A DNA stretch of 64,000 bases, from contig JABACO010000004.1 in NCBI GenBank assembly GCA_013339895.1, positions 4,170,392-4,234,391 of the forward strand. Direction: 5' to 3'. A program made the translations under genes and the position numbers. Shown in pieces: positions 24,139 through 35,689 of this stretch. Within the stretch, counting starts at the first letter, position 1; every line of letters begins with the position of its first letter. The notes beneath the pieces were generated by a model. That model was not told the origin of the DNA and searched no databases. It was given only the letters and a program-made list of their open reading frames with translations. The stretch comes from Ephydatia muelleri. Lineage: Eukaryota > Porifera > Demospongiae > Spongillida > Spongillidae.

Positions 24139-24500
24139 TTTATAATATCCATGCAAATTCAGAAGAGCCATTATGTGCAGTTTGGGCTTGGACGCCTCAA
24201 GGGTCTCAAGCTGTCTATACTCTGTCCTGATATAGCCCTGGATCCACTGGTCCACCCTGCAGTGTTCTGATATAGCACTGGATCCACTGATCCACCAGTG
24301 GATCCAGTGCTATATCAGGACACTGCAGGACACTGCAGGATGGACCAGTGGATCAAGTGCTATATCAGGACACTGCAGGGTGGACCAGTGGCTCAAGTGC
24401 TATATCAGGACAGAGTAGACAGCTTGACACCCTTGAGGCGTCCAAGCCCAAACTGCACATAATGGCTGTTCTGAATTTGCTTGGATATTATTTTATTGTT
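24139..24500. repeat. Third palindrome P3 with the same 40-bp repeat core
   Basis: Arms 24,139-24,228 and 24,414-24,500 are reverse complements (TGCAGTTTGGGCTTGGACGC against its complement). They are unrelated to the arms of P2. The core (24,229-24,413) consists of degenerate units of the 40-bp repeat seen at 17,521, first inverted and then direct. Two loci therefore share the same core but have different palindromic flanks. Confidence 0.85.
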
Positions 24501-24517
24501 TTTTTTATTTTATTTAT

Positions 24518-24535
24518 TTAGGGTTAGGGTTAGGG
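24518..24535 (+). repeat. Three interstitial TTAGGG repeats
   Basis: (TTAGGG)3 directly follows P3 and an AT-rich tract. The motif is the animal telomere repeat, but three copies are too few to argue for a former chromosome end. Confidence 0.7.
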
Positions 24536-24909
24536 TTATAAATGATAAATTCAACATTAGTCAAATTTATTATTATGGGATCGTTTCCGACCGTTTCAAG
24601 ATTTAATTTCTAAAATTATATTCTAGAAGTCTGAAATGTCTATACACAGAGGTCTCTGTGTAACGGAGGTTACATTTCTATTGCGTGTACTTCTATTTTA
24701 TCATGTATGTGCTAGGTCTTTTTTTGCGGAAAGATCCCGCATATGTGATAAACAAAATACTGATATGCCTTATAAATGCGAGTGTATGTGCATTGATACA
24801 TGGAGGTGAGGCATGTATCTATGGTGACAAAATTGATGGAGTCACATTGCGTGGTGTAATATGTGACCTTATTCGTTGAACCACGTTTTGAGGAACTATA
24901 TAGTTACTG

Positions 24910-24921
24910 CAACGGCGTAGA

Positions 24922-24957
<36 letters not shown>

Positions 24958-25633
24958 AGGGGGGCGATAGCCCCCCCAGTTTTATCCTATTAGTATGAAT
25001 ACAATTGTATGAATATCATTACAATCGTTGAATGCTTCAATTTCTCCAGTGCCAATGTGAATATCCACTTTTTGCAAAAGCATAATCTTTGTTTCCATGC
25101 AATACCAGACCTCGCTTGTCTGCCATCATACAATAGTAACACAGTACTGTGTCACTTCCTTCTTGATAATGCAACCATTGGTACCAAGATGAACAAAAGG
25201 AACGTGTTTGCTTGCCGTAAGTGCGTTTAGGAAAAGGGGCCAGAATCGGTTGGTGAGCACTTTGCGGAAGTATGATTGTGCAGACTCCAAAGGTGTGATT
25301 GAAGATTGCAAGGGCGTTGACAAATCTATCAATGAAGTTGTACTAGTACCTGAGTTAGCGGCACTACTACAATCGTTTGCTAGCCTAGTTGCATCCTCGG
25401 GTTTAACTGATTGCAGAACACTACATGTATCAGTTGGCGGCCGCTTGCTAGTGCTGGGCGCATCGCAACCTACAGACAATGAACTCTCACTCTCGGCCTC
25501 GAGCGGTGTTCTATTGAACTTGGAAAGCCATGATAGCAGCGACATTTTTTTTACCTGTGTACACGTGACATAACCATGAAAACTAATTTGTGTGTTTAGC
25601 CCCCCCACTCATAAATAGCTGTCTACGCCCTTG
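24910..25633 (-). mobile_element. 724-bp hAT-like element with 5-bp target duplication (TACTG)
   Basis: Ends are CAACGGCGTAGAC and GTCTACGCCCTTG (one mismatch), flanked by TACTG at 24,905-24,909 and 25,634-25,638. A 33-base G tract follows the left end, matching C-rich sequence near the right end. On the minus strand a frame from 25,545 (MSLLSWLSKFNR, then Ser/Thr-rich) to 25,126 looks like the N-terminus of a ZMYM-type hAT transposase (weak resemblance). The catalytic part is absent, so it is non-autonomous. Confidence 0.7.
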
Positions 25634-25639
25634 TACTGC

Positions 25640-26090
25640 CTGTAACAATAGCCATTTTAGAGTTCAATATCCTTTGAAATGAATTTGCACAAGTTTCCGC
25701 TGTAAATACTCTGGTCATACTTATATCTTTTTAGGCCCTCTGTAATTTGCAAAACGCTGCGTGTGATCTCCATTGCCTGTATACAAATATTTTAAGAACC
25801 GAATTCAAATAAATCATGTTTCTGGACATGTATATATGCAGAGCAGGTTTTGAGGAATATATTAACCTGAATCATGTTGTGCACCTTATCTTATTGGATT
25901 AACTGACATGGAGTATAAAATCATTCAAATCACTACGTTTTATGGTAGATTCAGGGTCGATCTTCAGTTTCACTTGTTGCAAAAGCAGTTCTTCTATCAA
26001 ATAGCTCAATTACAATGGATAATGTGCGACTTCAACTGTGGACAGCGGACGGACACATACAGTGTAATGGGAGCAATGGAAACAGCCAGG
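25640..26090. other. No gene seen
   Basis: AT-rich sequence between the hAT-like element and the gypsy remnant. No feature supported. Confidence 0.5.
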
Positions 26091-26099
26091 CTCGCAGTT

Positions 26100-26880
26100 C
26101 AATTGGGATAATACTAAGCAGTGCACGAGTTTTTAGTTGCAGAAGAGCTGTTAATGCCAGAAGTTGACTTTCTATCCAGCCACCCTGTCATTTTAGACTA
26201 CAGCAAACAAACAGTATGCATTCGCAGGATCCATGCACATGAGAACAGATACCACGAAACACAATCCAGGTACTTGCTATACTAGTTGCTGAATATGAAG
26301 ATAACACAATTGAAGCGTGTGCAGTGCCACAGTTTGGGAAGGGTCCTGAAATTGACATCCCATCAGTGTCATGCATTGTTACAAGCATCTATTTTCAACA
26401 GTTCCTGATTCTACAAACATGACATCCACACCATTAAAACTGCTGACAATCCGCCTGTACGAATTCACCCACAACATATTAGGGACGACCAACTGCAAGG
26501 CACTGGCTCAAAAGATCATTAGAGTCAGCAGAAGCCCATGGCTGGCTCCTACAGTGTATGTTCCAAAGAAGAATGGTGCATGACATATAGTACATGTATC
26601 TGCATAGACTACAGAGAGTATAGAACAAGAGAACTGTTAAAGACTCATACCTATTACCTTTACCAGATGAAGTGCAGGATAGGTAGGCAAGGTCCCAAAT
26701 ATTTTCACAGCTGGACCTTCATTCATGCAGACAGCCTTCAGCCCTCATTCACCACATTTGTTTCCCCAAGAATATCGATAGAGGCTGTTCTGGACATCAT
26801 GGTGACATTACCACATACAGTGTGAAGAAGATCAAGTTGTCTTCACAAGGTTGGCCGCTAGCCTTACCATTAACTTACCC
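26100..26880 (+). pseudogene. Ty3/gypsy pol remnant (protease end to early RT)
   Basis: In order and in changing frames: a protease-like end (GADF-like LLMPEVDFLSSHPVILDY), the linker FSTVPDSTNMTS, then the conserved RT start (SRSPWLAPTVYVPKKNG, CIDYRE, and a piece matching PLPDEVQDRL). Stops and frameshifts occur throughout. It may belong to the same family as the RT/RNase H pieces at 15,430 and 18,480, but the regions do not overlap. Confidence 0.8.
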
Positions 26881-26889
26881 CTTCCAACA

Positions 26890-27370
26890 ATTTCAATTTA
26901 GGCTGACAGGTAGTACGTCACACTAGTCAGGTGCATTTTCAAGAGGCAGCCATTCCTGGCAAGCGATATCCTGCCTTTATTTTGTAGTGTAGCAGACATA
27001 TCACTACACTGAGCTCCTATGCTATTGTTCACAGCACTGATGTTGGAAGCTCTGTTTAGTCCCCTTAGATAAACTACTCTTCGTCCACACCGTCTCCATG
27101 TATTACACCCATCACGACAGTACGCATGCGCAGGACTGCTGGAGACTCTTCGCAGCAATTTATTCTAACGAGCATGCAGATCGTACAGGAAGCTTCTCGT
27201 CCATATCATTTTCAAAACACAGCCGCAATCAAGCCTGATCTAACACTAACCGTAAAACAACATCCAAACCTAAAGCAAAACTCAGCACACTGACAATATT
27301 ATGAAATAGGAACATTATTCATATTGTGCATGCAGGTGAAGAAATAGCATGAAATAAGCATTTCATAATC
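26890..27370. other. No gene seen
   Basis: Intergenic sequence before the first chitin deacetylase gene. No supported coding region. Confidence 0.5.
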
Positions 27371-27576
27371 GCTAGATGAATGCAAACCTACACGGAACCT
27401 TCAGACTCTTTATTTCAACCTTCATGCAGAGCATTAGTGTACATGTACACGTAATGCATGGTTTTGTTGTTTTCCCGGTTAATTTGTGACAAGCACTGCA
27501 TTTCTCGGGAATTTGCGTCGCAGTAATGGACATAAAAGCTCGCCCACATCTTTTTCGAGTCGCCGGGATGGTCAAA

Positions 27577-27584
27577 TATAAATA
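27577..27584 (+). promoter_or_regulatory. TATA box of chitin deacetylase gene 1
   Basis: TATAAATA lies 72 bp upstream of the ATG. The block from about 27,460 to the ATG is recognisably conserved upstream of the second paralogue (32,590-32,780), including TATAAATAAAA-TGCATGC and TTGTGTCCGCGGTCATG at the start codon. Confidence 0.6.
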
Positions 27585-27648
27585 AAAAATGCATGCTATT
27601 ATTCCGTAATGAATATAAAAACGTGTGTATCTTATTGTGTCCGCGGTC

Positions 27649-28593
27649 ATGAGAACAGATCTTGGTCTTCCAATACAGTTGCTGTATTTCACATTTTGCT
27701 TCGCTGCATTTGCAGTTTCGGCGCGTTCCGTTCATCACACCGTATCTACGGATGGAATCTGTCAATCGAACGGAGCGGTGTGCCCTAGCGGGTACTGCTG
27801 TTCGATGTACGGGCGGTGCGGGTCTTCAGCTGCCCACTGTGGCGCAGGGTGCCAGGTTGGCTGGGGACAATGCTCGTCTTCTACGCCAGAACCACCCTCC
27901 ACCCCACGGCCAGCCACACCGAACGTTCGAGTTGTCAGTAACTGCGTCATTCCGAACGCAGTAGCCATCACTTTCGACGACGGACCTTACAAGTACACGG
28001 CGAAGATCGCGCAACAGTTCACTGAGGCGGGTGGTCACGTGACTTTCTTTGTGAACGGTTGGAACTATGGCTGCATATACGAGCAAGCCGAGGCGGTCAA
28101 GGCAGCATTCGACGCCGGTCATCAGATAGGATCACACACGTGGTCCCATCCAAACCTGACGGCGTTATCCAAGGACGCAGTGACCAAACAGATGACCAAA
28201 CTGGCTGAAGTTTTCAAGAAAATTCTCGGCGCTGTTCCTGTTTACATGCGACCTCCGTACGGCTCGTATAATGACGAGGTGCTCAGCGCGCTACCGGCTA
28301 CGGGGATCAAAGTCGTCACGATGTGGGATATCAATCCTGGAGACGCAATCGGATCGTCTACGGCTTCGCAGCAGGAAGCATACAACCTCGCTTCGACCAA
28401 TGTTTCGCACATCATACTGCAACACGATACATACGAAAATACCGCGCAAGTCATGGTACCATTTATCATTAACTGGGCCAAGCAGCGGAATTTGAAGATG
28501 GTGACCGTTGGTGAGTGTCTAGGAGATCCAAAGGTCAACTGGTACGTGGATTACGTCACTCCAGAATCACAGAATCCCTCGTGGACATGCTAA
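27649..28593 (+). CDS. Secreted chitin deacetylase-like protein 1
   Basis: Intronless, 314 residues. A signal peptide (about 1-25) is followed by a hevein-type (type 1) chitin-binding domain with eight cysteines at 38, 45, 50, 51, 57, 64, 68 and 75, a Ser/Pro/Thr linker, and a NodB polysaccharide deacetylase domain (about 97-280). Visible catalytic motifs are TFDDGP (D110, D111), SHTWSH (H163, H167), RPPYG (R201) and LQHD (H259, D260). The family removes acetyl groups from chitin oligomers using a metal held by D-H-H. The ATG at 27,649 was chosen because the signal peptide and the upstream conservation with the paralogue begin there. This domain order is common in fungi. The gene is more GC-rich than its flanks. 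Confidence 0.9.
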   Translation: MRTDLGLPIQLLYFTFCFAAFAVSARSVHHTVSTDGICQSNGAVCPSGYCCSMYGRCGSSAAHCGAGCQVGWGQCSSSTPEPPSTPRPATPNVRVVSNCVIPNAVAITFDDGPYKYTAKIAQQFTEAGGHVTFFVNGWNYGCIYEQAEAVKAAFDAGHQIGSHTWSHPNLTALSKDAVTKQMTKLAEVFKKILGAVPVYMRPPYGSYNDEVLSALPATGIKVVTMWDINPGDAIGSSTASQQEAYNLASTNVSHIILQHDTYENTAQVMVPFIINWAKQRNLKMVTVGECLGDPKVNWYVDYVTPESQNPSWTC

Positions 28594-28599
28594 TGATAT

Positions 28600-29085
28600 A
28601 TACGAGTGTGTCTGTACATGTACATGTAGATCAAGAATTTCATTTAGTTGACCGGCACGTAACTTTAATTTGTGCCGTGCATTATAAAACTATGCAGACT
28701 GACATGTAATATTATCTCTGGTAAAACTTATTGAGAAATTGCGATGCATGCATGGCGGAGACATTTTAAGTCAAAAGTATATTCCGATTGCGTCATGGAT
28801 GGATGACATCATGATGACATGTACCCATCTCAGTATCACTAGCAACTCAAATCTGACCTCTCTCTACTGCAATGCATTGCGGTAGAGAGATCAGATTTGA
28901 GTTGCTCAGAGTTGCTCAGTAACAATGGGACTTGTATGTATATTAATGTGTGTGCATGCACACACATTAATATATTACAGTCCCGCACAGAAAGGGGCTT
29001 GAAGGGTTCACAAAATTGGAGCATGCACGGGTCACATGCACAACTATAGAAATCTACTCAGATTCATTCCGTGAGTATCAGCTGG
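28600..29085. repeat. Two short hairpins downstream of chitin deacetylase 1
   Basis: One hairpin at 28,841-28,906 (AGCAACTCAAATCTGA with its complement) and one at 28,927-28,984 (GGGACTTGTATGTATATTAA-type arms with GCATGC at the tip). They are consecutive, probably MITE-like pieces. No gene is seen. Confidence 0.65.
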
Positions 29086-29089
29086 ACCT

Positions 29090-29690
29090 GGTGAAAAAGA
29101 GGTCTGACTTTCTTGTGGTTGCATGGGTACCACTCTGGATTGCTAAATATCCAGATTGCTTAATATATAGCTGCACCAGCTGGTCTGTCCTAACTTCATC
29201 CACTAGAGGCAGAGGGTAGGCAGTTGTTTAGCTAACTATAGTAGACACATAGTCTCACCTCTCCTGAATGATTTCTTTGACACGTACAGTGCTGGTGCTA
29301 CCCATGGACTACAGCTCTCCACAGTGATCTCTTTGTGCAACATGCCTGATCTGACGTACAACTTCATCTCAAATGTGGGTGGGGATCCTGCATGGTAGCA
29401 CACGAAAGGTCCTGGGGTTGGAGGACACTGCTGTCATTTCCAACCTTGGTAATGAAGATACCCTTGAATTTCAGCATGGTGGCCACAAAGCATCTCTTCA
29501 CTCTATTGAGAAACTCATACTCTACCTTCATTGTGTTGGGACTGCAGAGTCTTCATTCATTACCTCGCCGCTGTTCGCCTCTGCCATGTAGATTCGTACA
29601 ACTGGACGCCACTTCCTCTTCAATGCCACCCCAGATTCCCGCAGTGTACTGAATTTCTGGGAATCCTGGTTAGGTAAAGGTACAGTACTG
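29090..29690 (-). pseudogene. Possible retrotransposon pol remnant
   Basis: On the minus strand fragments resemble the start of a gypsy-type RT: RLCVYYS-LNN, then YPLPLVDEVRTDQLVQL, with stops between. The remaining upstream part has no clear motif. Either a diverged gypsy copy or chance resemblance. Confidence 0.4.
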
Positions 29691-29699
29691 CAGGTTTGT

Positions 29700-30430
29700 G
29701 TACAAACCTATTTCCCTGCTTTTGTGCCAATGTGATTGGCATTGTGTCTTTGCTGAGAAGAAGTGGTAGGAGTGATCAGGAATGCAACCACCTAACAATT
29801 GTGCCGCCTTTCGAGTTCCCCAAACCTTCACTGTGATTCTAACATGATCCACAATGGGTAGATGTTCACAGCTGCTGTCACCTGATGCATACATGCATAT
29901 CAAGGTTTGGTTTCGTGCATTCAATTCCTGTTACCTGTTTGCAAACATCCTGCCCGAGAAGTGATACAGCAAAGCCTGAGTCTAGTAGGACTTCCTGCGT
30001 AGATCCACCATTTTGACTAATAGTAAATATCTTCTCACCATAGCAACCGTAATTGTATTATCTCTGTTACCAATGTAGTGGTAGTGATCTCAATTTTTAC
30101 ATACTGGTAACATAAATTGTGACCACTGTTAATATAATCTACAGTAGACCGGCAAACTCTGAGACAGTATCCAGCAGCTTCTCCCCATTCCCAGATCTGC
30201 TCTCAGACACTCTTCTCCAACAGATTCCAAGCAACCTCTCTCACCTACCTAGTAATTAAGGTCTTGTCTCCAACAGCCTCTCCTTTTCTACACCACAAAG
30301 GTCACACAAAAATGTTACAATACCCCATAAAATAGATACCCAAACTATAATTATCAAAGATAAATTAATGGTGAAAAATTCTTTACAAGATAGTGTATGT
30401 ACATGTACACACAAATATGTACATTTGTAT
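29700..30430. other. No gene seen
   Basis: Intergenic sequence with no recognised coding region or repeat structure. Confidence 0.45.
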
Positions 30431-30435
30431 AAAGT

Positions 30436-30575
30436 ATACCACACCATGGATATCACACCATAGATACCACACCACTGATATCATACCATAGATACACACC
30501 ACAGATACCACAACATGGATATCACACCACGGATACCACAACAGGATACCGCAACATGGATACCACTTCATAGAT
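30436..30575. repeat. Minisatellite, about 15-bp units
   Basis: Degenerate tandem copies of a GATACCACACCATG-like unit (variants ATATCACACCATAG and ATACCACAACATG). The open frames through it are compositional. Confidence 0.8.
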
Positions 30576-30599
30576 GCACGTCAGTTCTTAATCATCCAG

Positions 30600-32140
30600 T
30601 TCCAGCTCTTTATTTTACTTTGCTGTCTTGTAGACTTAAAAATTGGCCGGTTGCAAAACAACGTATTTATAAACACACAATATTTTTAAATCTGTCGAAT
30701 GATTTGTGAGAACAAAGAAAATATTATTATGGTGCGGAAGTAGGGCTGTCATGTTATAGTCAGTTGGGTAATTTTATCTGAAGCGATGCAAATTCTCACA
30801 GCCAGGGAATCGAGGTGATGCTTGAGGGCAAAACCGCCGTTTTGCATCAATATGCTTACTATGTTGTGTGTGAAGTTTGAATAATTATTGTACATGTGAT
30901 TTGATAATTATACATTATGACAGATTCTAAGTATATTAATGTTATAATGTTGCGCTAAACGTTGTTATCAAAATGAACGATGTAGTTTAACAAATGACAC
31001 TGTATTTTGCTCTGGCCAGGTCAGTCTTTACCATAATCCTTGCAAGCAACCTTAGTTTTAGTTGTGAGAATTCGGAGAAGGGTGGCTATAAAGGCCTGTT
31101 GATGCTATCAGATTGTGAACTTACTTCAGCAAAGGGTAAAGGCAAACGCTTCAAACCTACACCAATTAACTTCCTATGTAACCTGTGGTCCAAGCATGAA
31201 TGTTGTATACTTTGGAACCAGGCCAAAGGACATGCTATATTGACTCATTTGGGTGCTATGCTCAAGAACTGTAGTTAATTAAAAAAAACTTGAAACAATA
31301 TGTATTTGGCTTAGTGCACCTACTTTATTATTAGCCCGCTATCAATATTTTAAAAATGTTTTTTGGGGGGTGATATATATGTGACGTTAGCAATGGACTG
31401 TCCAATCAAATCAAATGATTGAATGACATGAAGTGATTATCGATGCTCGTGCTTCTAGCATGTTAAGATGGCTGGACCAGAGGTGGCATTCCTTCATGCA
31501 GAGGTAAACTGATATGATCTTTTTTTTAAAATCATAACGACTTGAGAAGTGATATAGTGTTCTCGTGTGACACACTTCGAGATACTTGGGGCAAGGATTT
31601 GTTTAATAAATCTGTGACAAAAGACCCTACAGGATCTGTGTACCAGGCCATGTGGATTTTTCACTGCCTTCGATGCGCGTGTATGCAAAGCACGTGGCTT
31701 CGATTTATTCATTATTAAGCTGTTGCCACAGTAACTGTTCCTGAAAATATGAAACTAAGCATATGTACCGTGCATGCTAGGGAATTAATGCATTGCATTT
31801 AAATTTATAGGACGTAATGCATTACGTGATGTGTGCATGTATTATCGTACTATGTAAGTAGCATAAAATTATACATGTAAGTTCTAGGAAATTGCATTGA
31901 TGAGCTAGTGTGGTGTAGGTGAACACGAATCGCAAAACGGCTCCATATCCCTGCTACACGAATAGGTATGTAAATTAATACATTGTAAGTTACCGTCTAT
32001 TAATTTGTTTGTATGCTGGTACAACAACTCTCCATTGTCGGAAATAATAAACTTCCTTATCACACTCCGTACCGCTTCGCAGTCAATCAAGTATAGCCCT
32101 CCTGCACTAGATCGTCTGCAGCTGTATAATTATACCAATA
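30600..32140. other. Mostly non-coding; two weak coding hints
   Basis: A 94-codon frame at 30,994-31,278 (starting MTLYFALARS) is unrecognised. At 31,468 a short frame MAGPEVAFLHAE with a good AAGATGG context ends at a GTAAAC donor (31,504) and could be a first exon, but no following exon was identified. Confidence 0.3.
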
Positions 32141-32282
32141 CCCCCCCCCCCCCCCCCCCCCCCACTAGCGAATTTTGTCCTGGGGGCACGTTCTGCTAGC
32201 GGAGCGGATTCTGTCCGAGAGGACATAGCCGATCTTTTCCCCTCTGCGCAGAAAAATGCCTGCCCCCCCCCCCCCCCCCCCC
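32141..32282. repeat. Two poly-C tracts around a 99-bp segment
   Basis: C23 at 32,141-32,163 and C20 at 32,263-32,282. The segment between has repeated phrases such as AGCGAATTTTGTCC and AGCGGATTCTGTCC, suggesting a degenerate tandem repeat. Confidence 0.7.
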
Positions 32283-32700
32283 AATTTCAGGCGGTCTGCG
32301 CTGATGAGAAGCAAATACGGAAGTGGCATGAAGGAGGTTACATTCATGCACAACTGGCAATTTACAGTAGCAGTTAAATTGTTTATTGCAAGCGGGTACA
32401 ATTGCGGTCTGAATGGAAGCCGCATGTTAATATGGCATGTGAAGGTGAAAAAATATAGAAGAAAAAAAAACAACAAGAATGAAGAATGGTCATAATTGCA
32501 AGAATGATGCGAAGAATAAGACACCAGACTCTATACTGTATATCTGAACCTTCAGATTAAGTCCCTGCCGCGTACACGAAATGTGTTGTGGTTATTTTCC
32601 GGGTTCATTGTGACGATACACTGATGCATTTCTCTGAATTTGCATTGCAATAATGGAATCACTACATAAGAGCTAGACCACTGATTTTTCAATGGTGTAA

Positions 32701-32708
32701 TATAAATA
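32701..32708 (+). promoter_or_regulatory. TATA box of chitin deacetylase gene 2
   Basis: TATAAATA, 80 bp before the ATG, in a block shared with gene 1. Confidence 0.6.
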
Positions 32709-32780
32709 AAATATGCATGCAAGTTTTTGTTCCGCAACGTAAATTGTATTTACCAGTGTTGGCTGATTGTGTCCGCGGTC

Positions 32781-33728
32781 ATGAGAGAAGATCGGTGTCT
32801 TCCAATACAGCTGCTGTATTTCATATTTTGCCTCGCTGCATTTGGGGTTTCGGCGCGTTCTGTTCATCGTCCCGTATCTACGAATGGAGTCTGTCAATCG
32901 AACGGAGCGGTGTGCCCTCGCGGATACTGCTGTTCAATGTACGGGTGGTGCGGGTCTTCAGCTGCCCACTGTGGCGCCGGGTGCCAGGTTGGCTGGGGAC
33001 GATGCTCGTCTTCTTCTGCGCCAGAGCCACCCTCCGACCCGCGGCCACCCACACCGAACGTTCAAGTTGTCAGTAACTGCGTTATTCCGAACGCAGTAGC
33101 CATCACTTTCGACGACGGACCTTACAAGTACACGGCGAAGATCGCGCAACAGTTCACTGAGGCCGGTGGTCACGTGACGTTCTTTGTGAACGGTCGAAAT
33201 TTTGGCTGTATATACGATCATGCCGAGGGAATCAAGGCAGCATTCGACGCCGGTCATCAGATAGCCTCACACACTTACTCACATCCTGACCTGACGACGT
33301 TGTCGAAAAACGCCGTCGCCGAACAGATGACCAAACTGGCTGAGATTTTCAAGGAAATTATCGGCGCAGTTCCTGTTTACATGCGACCTCCGTACGGCTC
33401 GTATAATGACGAGGTGCTCAGCGCGCTACCGGCTACGGGGATCAAAGTCGTCGCGATGTGGGATATCGATTCTGGAGACGCAATTGGAGCGTCTACGGCT
33501 AAACAGAAGGAGACGTACAACCTCGCTTCGACCGATGTTTCGCACATCATTCTGCAACACGAGACAAATGATAAAACCGCGCAAGTCATGGTACCGTTCA
33601 TCATTAACTGGGTCAAGCAGCGGAATTTGAAGATGGTGACCGTTGGCGAGTGTATAGGAGATCCAAAGGTCAACTGGTACCGGGATCACGTCACTCCTAA
33701 ATCACGGAATCCCTCGTGGAAATGCTGA
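32781..33728 (+). CDS. Secreted chitin deacetylase-like protein 2
   Basis: Intronless, 315 residues, same layout as gene 1: signal peptide, eight-cysteine hevein-type chitin-binding domain (GYCCSMYGWCG), Ser/Pro linker and NodB domain. Motifs TFDDGP, SHTYSH and RPPYG are kept. The final LQHD becomes LQHE, and the motif-4 region reads DIDSGDA. An Asp-to-Glu change at this place could affect activity, so it may be a binding protein rather than an efficient enzyme (inference). It lies 4.2 kb downstream of gene 1 in the same direction, a tandem duplicate. An in-frame ATG 18 codons earlier exists, but conservation with gene 1 supports 32,781. Confidence 0.9.
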   Translation: MREDRCLPIQLLYFIFCLAAFGVSARSVHRPVSTNGVCQSNGAVCPRGYCCSMYGWCGSSAAHCGAGCQVGWGRCSSSSAPEPPSDPRPPTPNVQVVSNCVIPNAVAITFDDGPYKYTAKIAQQFTEAGGHVTFFVNGRNFGCIYDHAEGIKAAFDAGHQIASHTYSHPDLTTLSKNAVAEQMTKLAEIFKEIIGAVPVYMRPPYGSYNDEVLSALPATGIKVVAMWDIDSGDAIGASTAKQKETYNLASTDVSHIILQHETNDKTAQVMVPFIINWVKQRNLKMVTVGECIGDPKVNWYRDHVTPKSRNPSWKC

Positions 33729-33734
33729 TTAGAT

Positions 33735-34735
33735 CGATAACACACGTGCATTTAGATCTAGAATACAATTTACTTTACCCGCACGTAAATTTTGTGCGTG
33801 TATGCATTGTAAAATTTGCATTACAGAATTTCAGCTATTACTTGGGTCGTTTCCACGAAAAGGAACCTAGCGCATACATGTACTGTACATGATAACATTT
33901 CCAGTACCCGCAATAGAAATGTAACGCTTGCATGGCTAATTATAAATTCAGCGCCTCATGCACAACTCCATGACATGCAGATACTCCGATTCTCAGTGCG
34001 TAAGAACTAAGGTGTATAGAGGAGATTTCAGAATATCTGCAAATTTGAAATCTTGAAAAAAAAAAAACATGCGTTAGGGCCCCTTTCGCTGAAACGATTC
34101 TCCCACTTGTACACATATAAGCCCGCTCCACTGGATAATCACTGGTGGTGCATTTCAAATATCTGTGTGTCTGCATACCACATGCATGCACCAACTCATG
34201 AGGGACTACACGTAGCATTGTCCTATATATATATATGCAGTAAGTGTGCAAGGTTTTCGATGCGTGAAAATTGAGCTGGTGAAGCACCAATATCAACACC
34301 TCGCCATTATCTAGTGCATTCATGCATGATCTGTGCACCAACCAACATCACTTCCCCCCCCACCCCTTCCCCCGAGTGACTCGCTATTGTCGTTTTGTTG
34401 TGCGTGACTAGTATGCAAAGTGTGGACCATCTGTCGACAAGGTTCACGTAGTTCTTCTATGTATCCAGCAGACACTACGCCAGAACATTCAGTCGAAGTG
34501 CAGCCCCATATACATGCATAGAAGCAACATGTAAGAGGATTCATTGTAACACGAACAAAGGATCTGTATACAAACATCAGTGATACAGGAATAACCACAA
34601 ATACATGTACATGGAATGAGCCATAACAAGGATAGACATGAACATGTACACTACATGTTCAAAGATAACCCACAATTAACTTCGGACAAGTATCAACAAG
34701 GATAATCGGTATCTGCAAAGTTAAAGGAAAACCAT
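33735..34735. other. Intergenic, with one dispersed repeat
   Basis: About 33,840-34,010 shares phrases with 55,570-55,740 (CGTTTCCACGAAAAGG-like, GCAATAGAAATGTAACGCTTGC, ATTCTCAGTGCGTAA), so it is a dispersed repeat of unknown type. No gene is supported. Confidence 0.55.
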
Positions 34736-34943
34736 TACAATCATGCAGCTATATAAGCAAGAATAGCCCGCGTAAACGATGAGCTATTTACATGTACATG
34801 GATTTCGTTGACAAATGTCGCTTCATTTGGCACACGTTCAGTTCTCAGCATAACACACAATTGTTAGCTCATCATTTCCATAGCTCCAAATTCAAACGCA
34901 TATACACATCAAACATCAATTAGCATCATTCACACCACACTGA

Positions 34944-34949
<6 letters not shown>

Positions 34950-34996
<47 letters not shown>

Positions 34997-35035
34997 AACA
35001 CAAACACACACACAACACGCACATCTACACACACA
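34950..35035. repeat. CA microsatellite
   Basis: (CA)n with AAACA interruptions. The same tract is found in unit 2 at 40,585-40,710, where an hAT-like element sits beside it. Confidence 0.85.
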
Positions 35036-35689
35036 CACAGTACACACGGCATGCATGCACCACACAATATATACAAACATCCTGAAACAACATCGATCTT
35101 CTCATGCGCGCATCTTGGTCATATCAATGCGAGGAGGATATAGTTGGCCAAAACATTTTCTGATCTTCAAGTGGACCAGAAATAATTGTCGCTATGACAA
35201 CCAACTACAAAACGTCGATGGCTATACGTAACTGAATGCTGGCTGAAGAAGGGAGGTGGGTATTGTGAAACAACTCACAGAGATATACCATTGTACCATG
35301 CCGCGTGGATAGGTAGCTTTATAGAATTAACCGGTGTACTAACTACAATCGAAGAATTCATTCCTATTTCAAGAACAGGATAGTTAATTAACAACACACG
35401 ATAGATAATACTTAACTAAAAGATGGGTATCTTTCGGCTATATGTGCTTTAAGATGTGGCCAAACGCCATTAGCCCTCCAAATTTTTTTCTGAACATAAA
35501 CTCAGAAAGCCAAGTCTCAGATAGAGAAGTGTGCATCACCTTCTCCTGTCTTATCATATGCTTGCAGCAGCTTCACAATACCCTCTACGCCTTGTGTATG
35601 TACTGTGCTCCAGGTAGGATAAAGGAACGAGTGGTTCACAGTCAGGTGTGTAGTTGTTTGTATGTAGGAGCTCCACTCGTCACTGAATA

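Noticed and set aside
24518..24535. Former telomere
   Set aside because: Only three TTAGGG copies, with no subtelomeric features.
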